Positions 34,189-45,440 are shown, counted from the first letter of the stretch. The stretch is DNA of 64,000 nucleotides from Channallabes apus (GCA_030522415.1 CM060126.1:7349852-7413851), one strand, 5' to 3'. A program made the numbers and translations. Notes: a model not told the origin generated them from the sequence alone.

Positions 34189-35029
34189 ACGCCTTATGGG
34201 AAACAAAAGTTACAAAAATGTTTGCGAGTTAATTAAGAAAGAAATTGATTACATAACACAGACAAAAAAAAAAAACAGAATGCATGCTGGGTTTTGCATG
34301 CAAAAAAAAACGAGTAAGTGCAAGAGTCAATGACTCCAGAGGAACTGTGGCAGATGCTTCAAGATGCGGAGTGAAACAAACCAGCGAACGTCCTTATAGA
34401 TCTGCACAAACTGCACCTGGGAATTTCTTATTTTTACTATTAATATTATTTTTATTATACCAGATTTTGACATATCTTAGTTTATTAATGTTCACCATTA
34501 TTACAGCAAATTATGTTCATTTATTCAAAATGGTCACGAGCTCGAGTTATACAGATACATGATGCTGATTTTGAAGACCAATAAGGTTTTGAATAAAAAC
34601 TGAAGGCTTTGTTTACTATTAATATTAACAGCTAGCTGGCAGGTCTTTGCCAAATGCTGCCAGTACTTGGCAGGATATTGATGGGCCAAGAGTACTGGCA
34701 GGGTACAATGACTCACTTTGGATCTTTTAGGGCATGTAAGTCACTGGCTGTTTTCTGAAGTGACAATCTCGCCCCACACCTTTGGAACTGCCACGGATCT
34801 GTCAGCTGTCCTCCGCGTCCAGGCTGATCGATTCCCCCTCGACGGCGCATAAATTACAGGACTCCCTGCTCAGTGCCGGATAATATAAAGCCCCGAGAGT
34901 GTCAGCAGATACTGTAGTAATTCTGATTGGCCGTAGTCAAGAGTCCTAAATAATATGGAAATGTATCAATGTGGAAACCAAAGGCAATACAATTTTGCAC
35001 ACGTGTAAAGCAGTTTGGTTGGTATTCTG
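34189..35029. other. unassigned; hairpin and possible conserved block
   Basis: CTGCCAGTACTTGGC (34657-34671) and GCCAAGAGTACTGGCAG (34685-34701) form an imperfect stem with a 13-nt loop. The block 34740-34900 is repeat-free with GCGCATAAATTACAGGACTC, a CDX/HOX-like motif. No gene. Confidence 0.35.
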
Positions 35030-35150
35030 GCAGCACTCGCTATATTTTCCAAAAGGACACTTGTGGACACTTGACCAGTATCCATACAGTATGTGGTCTC
35101 TTCCCAAACTGTTGCCACATAATTGAAAGCAAACAATTGTATAGAGTTAA
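35030..35150 (-). mobile_element. Tc1-like fragment
   Basis: GGACACTTGACCAGTATCCA and CCCAAACTGTTGCCACATAA belong to another common fish Tc1 family. A TACAGTA (35095-35101) interrupts what is normally CCCATATGTGG in that family (from memory). Confidence 0.6.
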
Positions 35151-35597
35151 TGTTTGGGTTGTGCAGTATCCAATTTTTGATACCCTTCCCCAAATTGCCC
35201 CCAGCATGCAGTGTTACCTTCTGCCCACTGACGATGGTGGGGCGGTTGGGGCAAAGATGTCTCGCTTGTCTAAGAGCATGTGGAGGCTCACTCCCTATAG
35301 TAAGTGTGTTTTAAGTTTTGCCGGTAAAACCTACTGTATGTTTGGCTTTAGATTAACCAGCTCTCAGGAAAAGTGGCTGTTTAAAGCATCCATTCTAATA
35401 TTTTTACTCACTAACTAAGTGCACCGGCATGCCATAACACTCAAGTCTGAAACGCTCAAGATGATACCCAGACCAATAACTGAACAGATTGCACTGAATT
35501 GCTTAATATCAACTCAGTTTTACACATACTGTACACACGTACAGTACACACATTCGTCATCATCACTTTTATTAAACCTTTTTTCGATTTTTTAGAT
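35151..35597. other. unassigned sequence
   Basis: The 149-codon plus-strand frame (34969-35418) crosses the Tc1 fragment and non-coding DNA and is not a gene. Confidence 0.4.
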
Positions 35598-35760
35598 CAG
35601 AGGTTAGCACTGTCGCCTTGCACCTTCAGGGACCAGGTTCGATTCCCGTCTCTGTGTGCATGGAGTTTGCATGTTCTCCCCGTGCTTGGTGGGTTTCCTC
35701 CGGGTACTCCGGTTTCCTCCCACAGTCCAAAGACCTGCAGATTAGGCTAATTGTGTGTAA

Positions 35761-35832
<72 letters not shown>

Positions 35833-35955
35833 CCTGCGATGGATTGGCACCCCGTCCATGGTGAACCCGCCTCGTCCCCTAAGTCTCCTGGGATAGGCTT
35901 CAGGCCCCCCCGCAACCCTGAATACAGGATGAAGCGGTATAGACGATGAGGTGAG
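35598..35955 (+). mobile_element. V-SINE copy with large GT expansion
   Basis: The head starts at GAGGTTAGCACTGTCGCC and has a single B box (CCAGGTTCGATTCCC). Intact core, expanded GT spacer, then the tail to GGATGAAGCGGTATAGACG. The first part of the head is missing. Confidence 0.93.
35762..35828. repeat. (GT)n microsatellite in SINE spacer
   Basis: About 33 GT units at the position where other V-SINE copies have five to ten. Confidence 0.98.
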
Positions 35956-36324
35956 GTAGAGTATTTACAGTACCGGGATATGATACTACAGTATATCAAA
36001 AGTAACTATATAGCAATAACACAGTAAAACATACATCAATTTTAATGGTCCTGTAAAAGAAATACTTATGTAATAAGGTAAATCACCATAAGCAATAAAA
36101 TTGCAATAGAATAAAAATCCTCAACTTTTTTACATGATTTAAAATAAGCAAAGCTGTTTGCTGTTTGTCTATCAAACTATTTTAATTAGTTAATCATTTA
36201 CATTTGAATGTTTTTTCATTATTATTATTATTATTATTGTTTGATTATTATATTAATTATTATTCTCCAAGTACTCAGGACTTTTAAATGATATGTTATT
36301 ACTATCAGGCTTACTTATTACAGC
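35956..36324. other. AT-rich unassigned sequence
   Basis: ATT triplet run at about 36218-36240. Nothing else. Confidence 0.4.
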
Positions 36325-36905
36325 TGCACACGCTAATATTTCATTGCTCCGCCTTTTGCTTTGATTATGACCATGACATGGCTTCAATAAGCTTATGCAC
36401 TGTCATAACAGTTATTCCGGTCCAGAGTTGCATCAATGTCTCTTGAAGATCTCGTATTGCTATAGGGAAAGTCGAACCACTGCATAAAGTCTTCCCAAAG
36501 ATTCTCAATTTGGTTAAGGTCTGGACTCCATGTGAGAAAAGGATCTCTCATGCTCCCTGAACCACTCTTTCACAATTTGTTCCCCATGAATCCTGGCATC
36601 TCCAGCTTGTTATATGCCCGTGCCATCAGGGGAGGAAAAAAACATCCACTGATGGTAAAAACACCTGGTCATTCAGTACAATCAGGTTGTCAGCCGACCT
36701 CATTTTTTGTGCACATAACATTGCTGAACCTAGACCTGATCAACAGAAGAAACCCTAGATCATAACACCGCCCCTACAGGCACAAGGCATGATGGGAACA
36801 TCTTACTCTGATGAACCCATCACTCTGGAAGAGGGTAAATCTGGACTCGTTAGACCATATGCATCCTGTTCCTGTAGGCTGTGGATGATGGCCACACCCC
36901 AGTCC
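36325..36905 (-). mobile_element. Tc1-like remnant (family shared with 28342)
   Basis: It includes CACAATTTGTTCCCCATGAA, GTTGTCAGCCGACCTCATTT and CTGGACTCGTTAGACCATAT, matching the 28342 copy. On the minus strand the last encodes the SDES-type catalytic Asp region. Longer than its partner but also frame-broken. Confidence 0.75.
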
Positions 36906-37837
36906 ACATTTCTCCTCTAATCCCTTCTGCATGGAGTTGCATCTTTATATGCAGAGATCAATAATTTAGCTTGAAAGTCATTGAGCTGGTTCAGAGCAAT
37001 TCAAGCTATTCAGCCCCAAATTCCAACATTTTAAGATAATGCGCTTGTAGTTTAGAAACATGAAGATAAAATAATACTAAAGATTATTTATATATTTTTT
37101 AGCTTTTTATCCCCGCTGTGTAGTTGTTAAATAAATGTACTGTTCTCTCAATTATGCGTAATGCCCAAAGTGGACAAAATGGGCTAATGCACGAAAATGA
37201 CCCCATCGAACAGAATGAAATATAAAAAATAAACCCTAATAACTGCAATACATAGAAGGAAATGTCTCATTTTAGAGCCAATACGGAGACCTTCTCCTCT
37301 TCTACGGACAGAGAAAGAATCACACATGAAGGAAGAGAGGAAGGAAGAGAGGAAGGAAGAGAGGAAGGAAGAGAGGAGACAAGCTGCGTTTCAGGACAAA
37401 TGACACTGTAATGTGAAATTGATGGGGTTGTTTGTCCCTTGATTCTGGTGGGCTGAACACCCCCGGAGTGCTCCACCTTTTGCAAAAACATGGGGCCAAT
37501 GTGGCGTGAAATGCAGGCTAATTGCTGTTTGGATGCTTGTGTATAAAAACAGCCATTATTCCGCTCTGTCCTCCCTTCACCACCACGCTGAGGGTTAATT
37601 GGGCTGTCTGCCAGATGACAATAAATGTAGCATGAAATACAAAGATAGCATGGCCCTCTGTATGCACTTAGATGCAGCCATTGCATGAAAGCACGTCTTT
37701 CATCAAATAAAGAAATTATTTTAAAAAGAGTCTGTGCTGTCGAGACCAAATGATGTAAAGGGGAAGTATCATTTTACTCTACTCAACTGATGATATACAG
37801 TATCAAATGTTTCGATTGCCTACACATGCACATTATG
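36906..37837. other. unassigned; 12-bp tandem repeat and candidate conserved block
   Basis: Four units of GAGAGGAAGGAA lie at about 37328-37377. The block 37520-37745 is repeat-free (GGGTTAATTGGGCTGTCTGC, ATGCAGCCATTGCATGAAAG) and could be a conserved non-coding element. The 160-codon minus-strand frame across it (37267-37749) is low-complexity at one end and unsupported. Confidence 0.35.
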
Positions 37838-38148
37838 TACTTTATACGGAGGGACTGGATCTTATCCCAATAGACTTAGGGCACTTAGGGAGGGGTACAC
37901 CCATGGACAGGATGCCAATCCATTGCAGAGCATACACACACTCATTCATACACTACAGACTATTTGGGAACTCCAGTTAGTCTAATCTGCATGTTTTTTG
38001 GATTGTAGGAGAAAACCGGAGTACCCGGAGGAAACCCACCAAGCACGCGGAGAGCATGCAAACTCCATGCAGATTCCTGGGTGGGAATCCAGCGCGGAAC
38101 CTGGAGGTGCAAGGCGAGAGCGCTAACCACTAAGCCACCAGGCCACCC
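37838..38148 (-). mobile_element. V-SINE copy, diverged
   Basis: Complete order on the minus strand, ending GCGCTAACCACTAAGCCACC. Moderate divergence. Confidence 0.88.
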
Positions 38149-38875
38149 AAGTTGTCCTTTAACTCAAAATAAATAAACGACATGAGACGGGTTGGACGTC
38201 ACGATCAAATTCCGCTCAGCTTGTTTGATGTCAGTTTATTCAGACATTGTTTCGGCTCCTACGCGATGGAATGAGCTTCCAGGCTCTGTTGTAGCTATTG
38301 TATAATTAATCTAGAGTAGAGTGTTTGATAGCACCATTCTGATTAAAGCTTTGCTTTGACTACATGTTAGGATTTTATCTTTAAGGTATCCAGTGTCTTC
38401 CTACATTTCCCCTAAATGGTGTTACATACTCCCAGGTTGTCCTCCCTCTTTGTTCTCTGTGAGTTCTTCCTCATTCCTTATAAGGCAACATTTCTCAATG
38501 GCTCGTTTCCGTCTCGTTTGTTTCCCCGGATTTCTGCAGAACATGGTAATGGCTCTGATGTATCAGCAGATGGACGTGATCAGGGCGTCTGGCACAGGAC
38601 TCAAAAAAAAAACAACCCTTTCCTGTGAATGAAGAGAACATTTAGATACACCATCATGTGCGCAAATGGGTGTTTGTGTCATCGTGTCCAAGCGTATCGA
38701 AGCTAGACGGACACATTAAGCAATTCTTCCCCTCAAATTTAATGGAACGCTAAACGAAAAGTATTCATTGAAAATCTTTTGGGAATTTCTGCTTTTATTA
38801 TCTTACAGTATATTCTCACTATTATCCTCCAATGGTATGGATCCAGAGAGGATAATACTGTATCACTAATCCGTC
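38149..38875. other. unassigned sequence
   Basis: Repeat-free, with two overlapping short frames at 38393-38632 and no family features. No gene called. Confidence 0.4.
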
Positions 38876-39107
38876 TATCCATCAAGAACCTCTCAGTCCA
38901 ACAAAAATCATAGAAGCCATTGTATTCATTCCCATCTTGTACTGTAGAACATTTACAATTAGCCTAACCTGCATGTCTTTGGACTGTGGGAGGAAACCGA
39001 AGAACCCAGAAGAAACCCACCAAGCACAGGGAGAACATGCAAACTCCATGCACACAGATCCAACACGGGAATCGAACCCAGGACCTGGAGGTGCAAGCCA
39101 CCGTGCC
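38876..39107 (-). mobile_element. V-SINE with alternative 3' tail
   Basis: Head and core (minus strand) are standard, but after TTAGGCTAATTG the 3' part changes to a different sequence that includes GGGAATGAATACAATGG. The same change is seen in the 49680 copy. Confidence 0.75.
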
Positions 39108-39949
39108 TAGTGAGTCATTCTTCCAGTCCTACGTCAGTATTTTTGGTCTCGAAAGATAGCCGGGTCAAAAATATTGCAGACGTTCATATGCATGCATTGA
39201 GATTAATTCCACACCGTGTCATCACCCGGCTGACTCGCAGGTCTGCTCCATGTTCAATATGTAGATATTTCCACACTGGCTTTGACAAAATATCTGCACG
39301 CTGTTTTGCATATGCATTGCTCCAGGGACAAGTATTTATAGGCTAGTGGCAGATGATATATTAACCATTGTTTCATATTCGAAATTCGGTCTCAGCACTT
39401 TTTATTGCACAACGAGGCTCGTGCTGCTAAAAGTCAAGAAAAGAAGCATACTGCATCACGCCGCACTCACGGTAAACACCGTAAACAGAAAGGTACATAA
39501 TGAATGTCCCCAGGAAGGATTCTGCACCGAAAACATCTATACAAAAGCAAAAAGCTCTACACGTACTAGTGCACAGATTAGCTGGAACAAGCAAGTTATG
39601 GAATACATTATACACCGGAGTGCATTATCATACAAATAAGATGCACATTTTTATATATTTCAATGTGCTGGAGAATGTGCCATCTACATCTTATTTTAAT
39701 ATTAGAATATTCAAAGGTAATAAACAGATTTTTGGATGAGGACGAGAAAGAAATTTCCGAACCACAGCAGTGACTGTGCATCAGCAGCATCGAAATATTA
39801 CAAGGTATGACTTTGATTTTTTTTATACAAGTATATATTTTACTGACTTGCAACGATAATGCTTTAAATGGTTAATCAGGTATTAAAATACCTGTATACA
39901 TCAATAGTTCTACTGTAAGTGACATATACTGTAGTACTGTGCAGCTGTC
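39108..39949. other. unassigned sequence
   Basis: Frames of 60-97 codons show no family resemblance. No repeat recognised. Confidence 0.4.
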
Positions 39950-40250
39950 TTGGGCCACTTACTCGTTTCTTCATGTTAAATTAAGTTAAATTATAAGGAT
40001 GAAATTAAAGAAATGGGAATAACTGTGACTCGCTTTGAAGTGCCTAAAGATATCATTTAAAAACTGTATGTTTATGTTCATGTATCAAGCTCAGCAGCAA
40101 CCTCATTTCCCCTCTCGTCTGTTCCAACCACTCAGCCTTCAGCATCACCAGGTTACTGTATGGATCACCAGCCTGATCATCGTCATCATCTGCACCTGTT
40201 TCTCACTGATTCATGCCGTAAATTGGATGTTTTTTTTTTTTTGCTTGAAT
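39950..40250 (+). repeat. dispersed repeat, copy 1 (pairs with 52985)
   Basis: Shares GCAGCAACCTCATTTCCCCT, then AGCATCAC and ATCACCAGCCTGATCAT, with 52985-53215. It carries an extra CTGTA at 40156-40160 relative to that copy. Confidence 0.8.
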
Positions 40251-40270
40251 GACTGGATTGAAAATGAGGG

Positions 40271-40517
40271 ATAAAAAAACTTTTTCTGTGTCCGGTCCCA
40301 CCCAAGCTCCCTTTCCATGTCCGATCAGCTCACAGTATTGAAATTTTTAAAATCCATCTGTTTACCGAGGCTTTTAAACATGTGTTATAGTGGTCTGTAT
40401 TGGTCATTTGATGTTTCTGTTGTTTTTAAATGATTTTAACTTTATTATGTAAAGCATTTTGGTCAACCATCGGTTGTTTTAAATGAGCTACATTATATAA
40501 ATAAGTTTAACTTAACT
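40271..40517 (+). mobile_element. LINE 3'-end remnant
   Basis: AAAATCCATCTGTTTACCGA followed by a 3' UTR ending in GCTACATTATATAAATAAG and TTAACTTAACTAA repeats resembles the end of fish LINEs (last codons, short UTR, simple-repeat tail). Family uncertain. Confidence 0.45.
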
Positions 40518-40569
40518 AACTTAACTACAGTACAATAAATTAAAGTTAATAAGAATATGTGAAGGTTTG

Positions 40570-40944
40570 AGGCGGCGCGGTGGTGTAGTGGTTAGCACTG
40601 TCGCCTTGCACCTCCAGGGTCTGGGTTCGATTCCCCGGCCAGGCTCGATTCCCGTCTCTGTGTGCATGGAGTTTGCATGTTCTCCCCGTGCTTGGTGGGT
40701 TTCCTCCGGGTACTCCGGTTTCCTCCCACAGTCCAAAGATATGCAGGTTAGGCTAATTGGCGTTCCTAAATTGCCCGTAGTGTGTGATTGGGTGTGTGAG
40801 TGTGTGTATGTGTGTGTGCCCTGCGATGGATTGGCACCCTGTCCAGGGTGTACCCCGCCTAGTGCCCGAAGTCTCCTGGGATAGGCTCCAGGCCCCCCGT
40901 GACCCTGAACACAGGATTAAGCGGCATAGAAGATGAATGAATGA
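40570..40944 (+). mobile_element. full-length V-SINE with target duplication
   Basis: Complete copy: a tRNA-like head with A box (GGTGTAGTGGTTAGC), two B boxes in tandem (GGGTTCGATTCC at about 40624 and GCTCGATTCCC at about 40643), V-SINE core, GT spacer, CCAGGGTGTACCCCGCC and a GAATGA tail. It is flanked by a perfect 13-bp duplication ATGTGAAGGTTTG (40557-40569, 40945-40957). Young; a good reference copy for the window. Confidence 0.97.
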
Positions 40945-40957
40945 ATGTGAAGGTTTG

Positions 40958-42429
40958 TCTTTTCGGAATGAAAATATGAAAAAATGAGAGGATTCAAAAC
41001 TTTTGCACAGTACTGTATATTACGCATTCATTTCTTCATCTTCATTTTCACAAATCTTTTTTTTTTTTTTATGCACCCCAGGAAATATCAATCAAATTGG
41101 TGTGGGGTTGTTTTGATTAAGTAAAAACAAAATAACCCACCTGATTTAGGATTCAGAATGAGACATGTATAAATAATCATTTTTTACTTTTTTTTTTTTG
41201 AACAAATGCGAATGAACCCTTTATACTGTATGTAATTTCGCATGGGCAGCATGGTGCATCAATACTATGTCATGGGTTTCCTCTTCAGTTCTCTGGTTTC
41301 CTTCCAGGAAGGTGGACTGGCTGCACTTACAGTACAGTAGGTATGAAAATCGCCCTTAGGTATGGATGAGAACGTAATTGTGTGCTTAAAAAAGAAAAAT
41401 TCATGCATCAACATATTTAAACTAAGGTCCCAATTCCCAAGCCAAACCTGTACGTTTGTAGATTTACAAAAGTAAGTTATTTACACAAGGCCTAAATATA
41501 TTTTTTATTGTGTGTGCAATAATGTATTAATATCTCATCTCGGGTGTATGTTTAACCTAGAATAGACTCTGGATCCATCATATGTTTAACTACCTCAAGA
41601 TGATTTAGAATTCTTCAGTATGTAACCTCTGTCCAGCTGTTAACAAACAGAATTTAATCACAGCATGCTGTAATGTCAGCTCTGTTTAAATTAACAGTTC
41701 TGGGAAATTGATGGAATAATGGAGTTTCTTGGGCCCCAGGTTTCCCCTCTTCTCATCAGCCACCAGCTCCACTCTTCTCATTCGGATGAAATTTATAGCC
41801 GCTTGAATCCGACTTAAAGGTCAAACGCTGATACTCGTTCGGAAATTGAAGCAGTGCTATTACAAGGAGAAGCACTACAATCTCATCTAAGAGTTTCGAG
41901 ACCAAGCTCTCAAATGCACTAGAACATACACCAGTACAAAAATACTGTTAAACAGAACATATTATTTGTTCGGTCTTGGTAATGTTTTATTCTTTTTTCC
42001 AGTGGGATTGCTGTCTGGAAACAGAGACTCGAGATAAATTAAACAGCAGAATCCCCAAGATGATGCCTGATTAAGTCTATAAAAAATAACCTAGGCCACA
42101 TTGTTTTCTCTTGGTATTTCTTATTTTTTGTTGGAAGCCATTTATATAGAGAGCTTTTTCTCAGGACATAAAAGAGATAAAAGAAAAAATGTCTACTTTG
42201 TTAACGGCGTTACTACATATACTATATATTATGCACTGGACAATATTTTGTAGAATACCTTAAAAGTACTGCACAGCAAGTACTGTTAAATAAAATACCC
42301 ATTTGTGGGTTTATCAAAAAATGTTTCCTTCTGTAAAAACAGCAAATTATTAAAATAGTTCAGAGTAGTTCGTCTTGGTATTGGTGCTAGAAAGTGTCTC
42401 ACCTTGGTGAAAAAGTGAATTTTCATATA
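40958..42429. other. unassigned; V-SINE scrap and possible conserved block
   Basis: At about 41246-41320 GGGCAGCATGGTG and GGTTTCCTTCC are traces of a very old V-SINE. The block 41700-41860 (TCATCAGCCACCAGCTCCAC, GAATCCGACTTAAAGGTCAA) is repeat-free and may be constrained. No gene. Confidence 0.3.
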
Positions 42430-42437
42430 GGATCACA

Positions 42438-43154
42438 TAGGCCTGGGCGATAAAACGATAACCATATGTTTCGCGATAGACACGTGATCGATATCAATAA
42501 AAAATGTGTTCGATAGAATGTTCGATATTTTTTTTTTTTTGTCGGAAGAAAACAGAGGTCTTGAAGCTAGTTTGGTTGCTGTCATGCGCACTCGCTCCGC
42601 GACCGGCTCTAGGACCCGGAAGTAGTACGGTCGCGATTCAGGAAGCATAAACGGAGACAAGATGGCGTTGACATCGGCACCCACCAAATGCGGGTAAAAT
42701 TCGGCTGCGGCGGGTAGTAACTTTAGTCTCACTAGCCACATTGACGGATAGTTTATTCTTTGGTATGACAATTGTTATGTTTGCATCAATATGCACAACT
42801 AACATCTACAGTATAATATTACTTGCTTTTTGTGTGAGAAACGGAGGCATGGAGAAAAACGGTACCTTAAATGTTAAGAGATAATTGTCTAACAAGTGTT
42901 CATTGTGACTTTAGACTTATGTTTACATTTTAATTATTAGATTTTCCCATGGTTGTTGACATTTCTGTCTTAATAACTGATGGGACTATGATCATAGGAA
43001 GGTTAAGTTTATAAATAAAAATGTTTAAATATAATATACTCTTCTCCTGGTCCTTATTTTAAATGGGTCATAAAAAATATCAATAATTATCGATATCGAC
43101 CGATATGAAACACTGATATCGTGATACAGTTTTCAGCCATATCGCCCAGCCCTA
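42438..43154. mobile_element. hAT element, 717 bp, non-autonomous
   Basis: Ends TAGGCCTGGGCGATA and (complement) TAGGGCTGGGCGATA match at 14 of 15 bases. A perfect 8-bp duplication, GGATCACA, flanks it (42430-42437, 43155-43162). Subterminal GATATCGATA palindromes are typical of this fish hAT group. The minus-strand 112-codon frame across the left part has no transposase features. Confidence 0.93.
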
Positions 43155-43162
43155 GGATCACA

Positions 43163-43746
43163 CCATTTTTCATAATACATACGCAATGCTTCTTATTTGT
43201 TTTTTTTTTTTTTTTTTTCTGTCGATATGCATACAGTACACATTTATATTTGTATCAGATAATTGTCATTCAGATGAAACTTGGCCAATTTAGATTTCAC
43301 ATGAAAAGACAAAAAAACTATTATTCTTAAATTATTACGAGATTGCAACATGAATTTGACATGGTTACGGACACTACCCATTTTTTGTTTTTTAAGCTTT
43401 TACTAAAAAACAATTTAAGAAGCAATTTTAACAGGTCATATGCTTCTAGAAGCTTACACCAATTTTAGTGTCAATACTCATGAAGAAATATTATTAATTT
43501 GCATTTTAAATTATTATTGTTTAAAGCGAGACAGTATAACGCTGTAAATGGCCATTTTTGGGGCGCATATAAAATCATCTCTCCAAAACGGTTGAATTTA
43601 GCAAGTTGGAATTTTATGGGAAGTAAGATTTCTATTTTCCCTGTTGCATAAACTTTAGAAGTACAGTAGCTTCTTTGGCTACACACATTTTTGGTAACAT
43701 AGAAAAGATACAGAATCAGCACCAGTACTGTTTGGGCTGAATGCAT
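43163..43746. other. AT-rich unassigned sequence
   Basis: Poly-T at about 43199-43219. The minus-strand 91-codon frame is unsupported. Confidence 0.4.
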
Positions 43747-43754
43747 GTTTCAGT

Positions 43755-45099
43755 CAGAGGTGGAAAGTAACGAATTACATTTACTCGCGTTACTGTAATT
43801 GAGTAGTTTTTTTGTGTATTTCTACTTTTTTAAGTAGTTTTAAAAATCTGTAATTTTACTTTTACTTAAGTACGTTTTGTTTGAAGTATTGTAATTCGCT
43901 ACATTTTAAATCATATTCGTTACTGAGTAAAAAATAAATGAATGAAAATGATAAAATAATGAAAATATTATGCTTTGTATAAATGCTCCGTTGCGCCGCG
44001 TGTGTGTATCATGTCCTGGTCGCGCGCCGCTCCAGACTCCACTCCAGGTTTTCTGACATCGGCATCTTCCTGACCTTCCACACGGTCGCTTCCGCCTTGA
44101 GTGACGTCATCGACTAGCGCGACCATATACTGTATAAACCGGAGAGAGACGCGGGAAAGATGAAAGAGGTTGTGATTTTGGCGTTTGATATTTGGTTGTG
44201 TATTCTGGTTTGACTTTTTGCCTCCAATTGACTTTGATTATTGCTTTGTCCCTTTGGTTTGGTTGGTCTTTGTATATATTTGTAGATAATTTCACTGTTT
44301 TTGGTTTAGGGAGTCCGGGAAGGTACCTGTATTTTTGTTTCTGGGGTTTTTTGTTGTTGTTTCTTTTTGCAGGTAATCTAGCTACTAAATATAAATACCA
44401 TTTTGTTTGTTATTTTGGCCTGGGTCCATCCTGAATCTGATCCTCCTCCTCCTCCTGGTGTGTGTGTGTGTGTGTGTATACAAACCTCATTATTTCATCA
44501 GTTAATGATTGGATCTAGTTCTTTCTGCCATATACCACCATTTCCATACAGTTTAAAATAGAACCCTGAACCATTCTTTTGCTGTATGACGCTAGACTGG
44601 GACGTACTGTAACACCATATTTAAGTGACCACTTTGATTTTCAAGCACAAGAAAGACAACAGCTTTATTATGCAAAAGTGTTCCTTCAGTTAAAAACAAC
44701 TAGTTTGAGTTTGATATCTGCTCATCTTTTTTGAACTACGCTAGAATGCCTCATCCCACCCCCGCTGTGTTTTTTTTTTTTTTTTTTTTATTTAACAAAA
44801 AAAAAAAAAAAAAAAAGCAGAGCCAGATCAATATACAATAATCTGTTAATATAAGAGTGAACATGGAAACACCCAAGGGCAAAACAATTCAGCAAAAGAA
44901 TCACCCCCACTGTTAAAAAAATTAAAATAAAAAAGTAACTCGGTAACTTTTACTCTGAGTACATTTTTTAATGAGCTACTTTTTACTTTTATTTGAGTAG
45001 ATTTTTATAAGTGTAACTTTACTTGTACTTAAGTAAAATTTGACTGAAGTAACAGTACTTGTACTTGAGTACAACATTTTATTACTCTTTCCACCTCTG
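43755..45099. mobile_element. hAT element, 1345 bp
   Basis: Ends CAGAGGTGGAAAGTAACGAA and (complement) CAGAGGTGGAAAGAGTAATA; a perfect 8-bp duplication GTTTCAGT lies at 43747-43754 and 45100-45107. Long subterminal arrays of ACTTAAGTA/TTACTTTTA words occur at both ends. A GC-rich patch (43985-44155) ending in a TATAAA-like box and GAGAGACGCGGG may be a relic of a promoter. Poly-T/poly-A runs at about 44769-44818 can pair. No transposase. Confidence 0.93.
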
Positions 45100-45229
45100 G
45101 TTTCAGTTTAACGGCTCTGAATAGAGTTTTTTCACATTTGGCAGGAAACAACTGATAGGCCTATTCTGCACCCTTTTTTATCCCCTCCTCAATTCTCACA
45201 TTTCTATTTGTTTCTGTGTGAATCCAATA

Positions 45230-45440
45230 TACACCCACTCACAAAAGTAAGTACACCCCTCTAATTTCAGCAAGCATTTCAGTATAACATCATAAAGGAC
45301 AATAGTATAGAAATGAAACTTGAGCACCCTATTGAGCACCTGTGGGGCGTCCTCAAGCAGAAGGTGACGAAGACACGAATGTGTCTAACCTCCAGCAGCT
45401 CTGTGATATCGTTATGGAGGAGCTAAAAACTGAGACACTT
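45230..45440 (+). mobile_element. Tc1-like remnant, two ends joined
   Basis: The terminus CACTCACAAAAGTAAGTACA is joined directly to transposase C-terminal coding sequence (GAGCACCTGTGGGGCGTCCT, encoding the EHLWGVL motif after the last catalytic Glu, then KQKVTKTR...). Most of the element is deleted. Confidence 0.75.

Noticed and set aside
34969..35418. 149-codon plus-strand open frame
   Set aside because: Antisense to a Tc1 fragment for part of its length, random composition elsewhere.
37267..37749. 160-codon minus-strand open frame
   Set aside because: One end is a translated GAAGGAA tandem repeat (SSLPSSLPS); the rest has no family features. The conserved-looking DNA is better explained as non-coding.
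40570..40660. Possible tRNA gene (A and B boxes present)
   Set aside because: The head belongs to a V-SINE: no intact cloverleaf or anticodon arm, and the boxes occur in about 20 copies with SINE bodies.
42433..42771. 112-codon minus-strand frame in the hAT element
   Set aside because: It starts outside the element's terminal repeat and has no BED finger or transposase motif.
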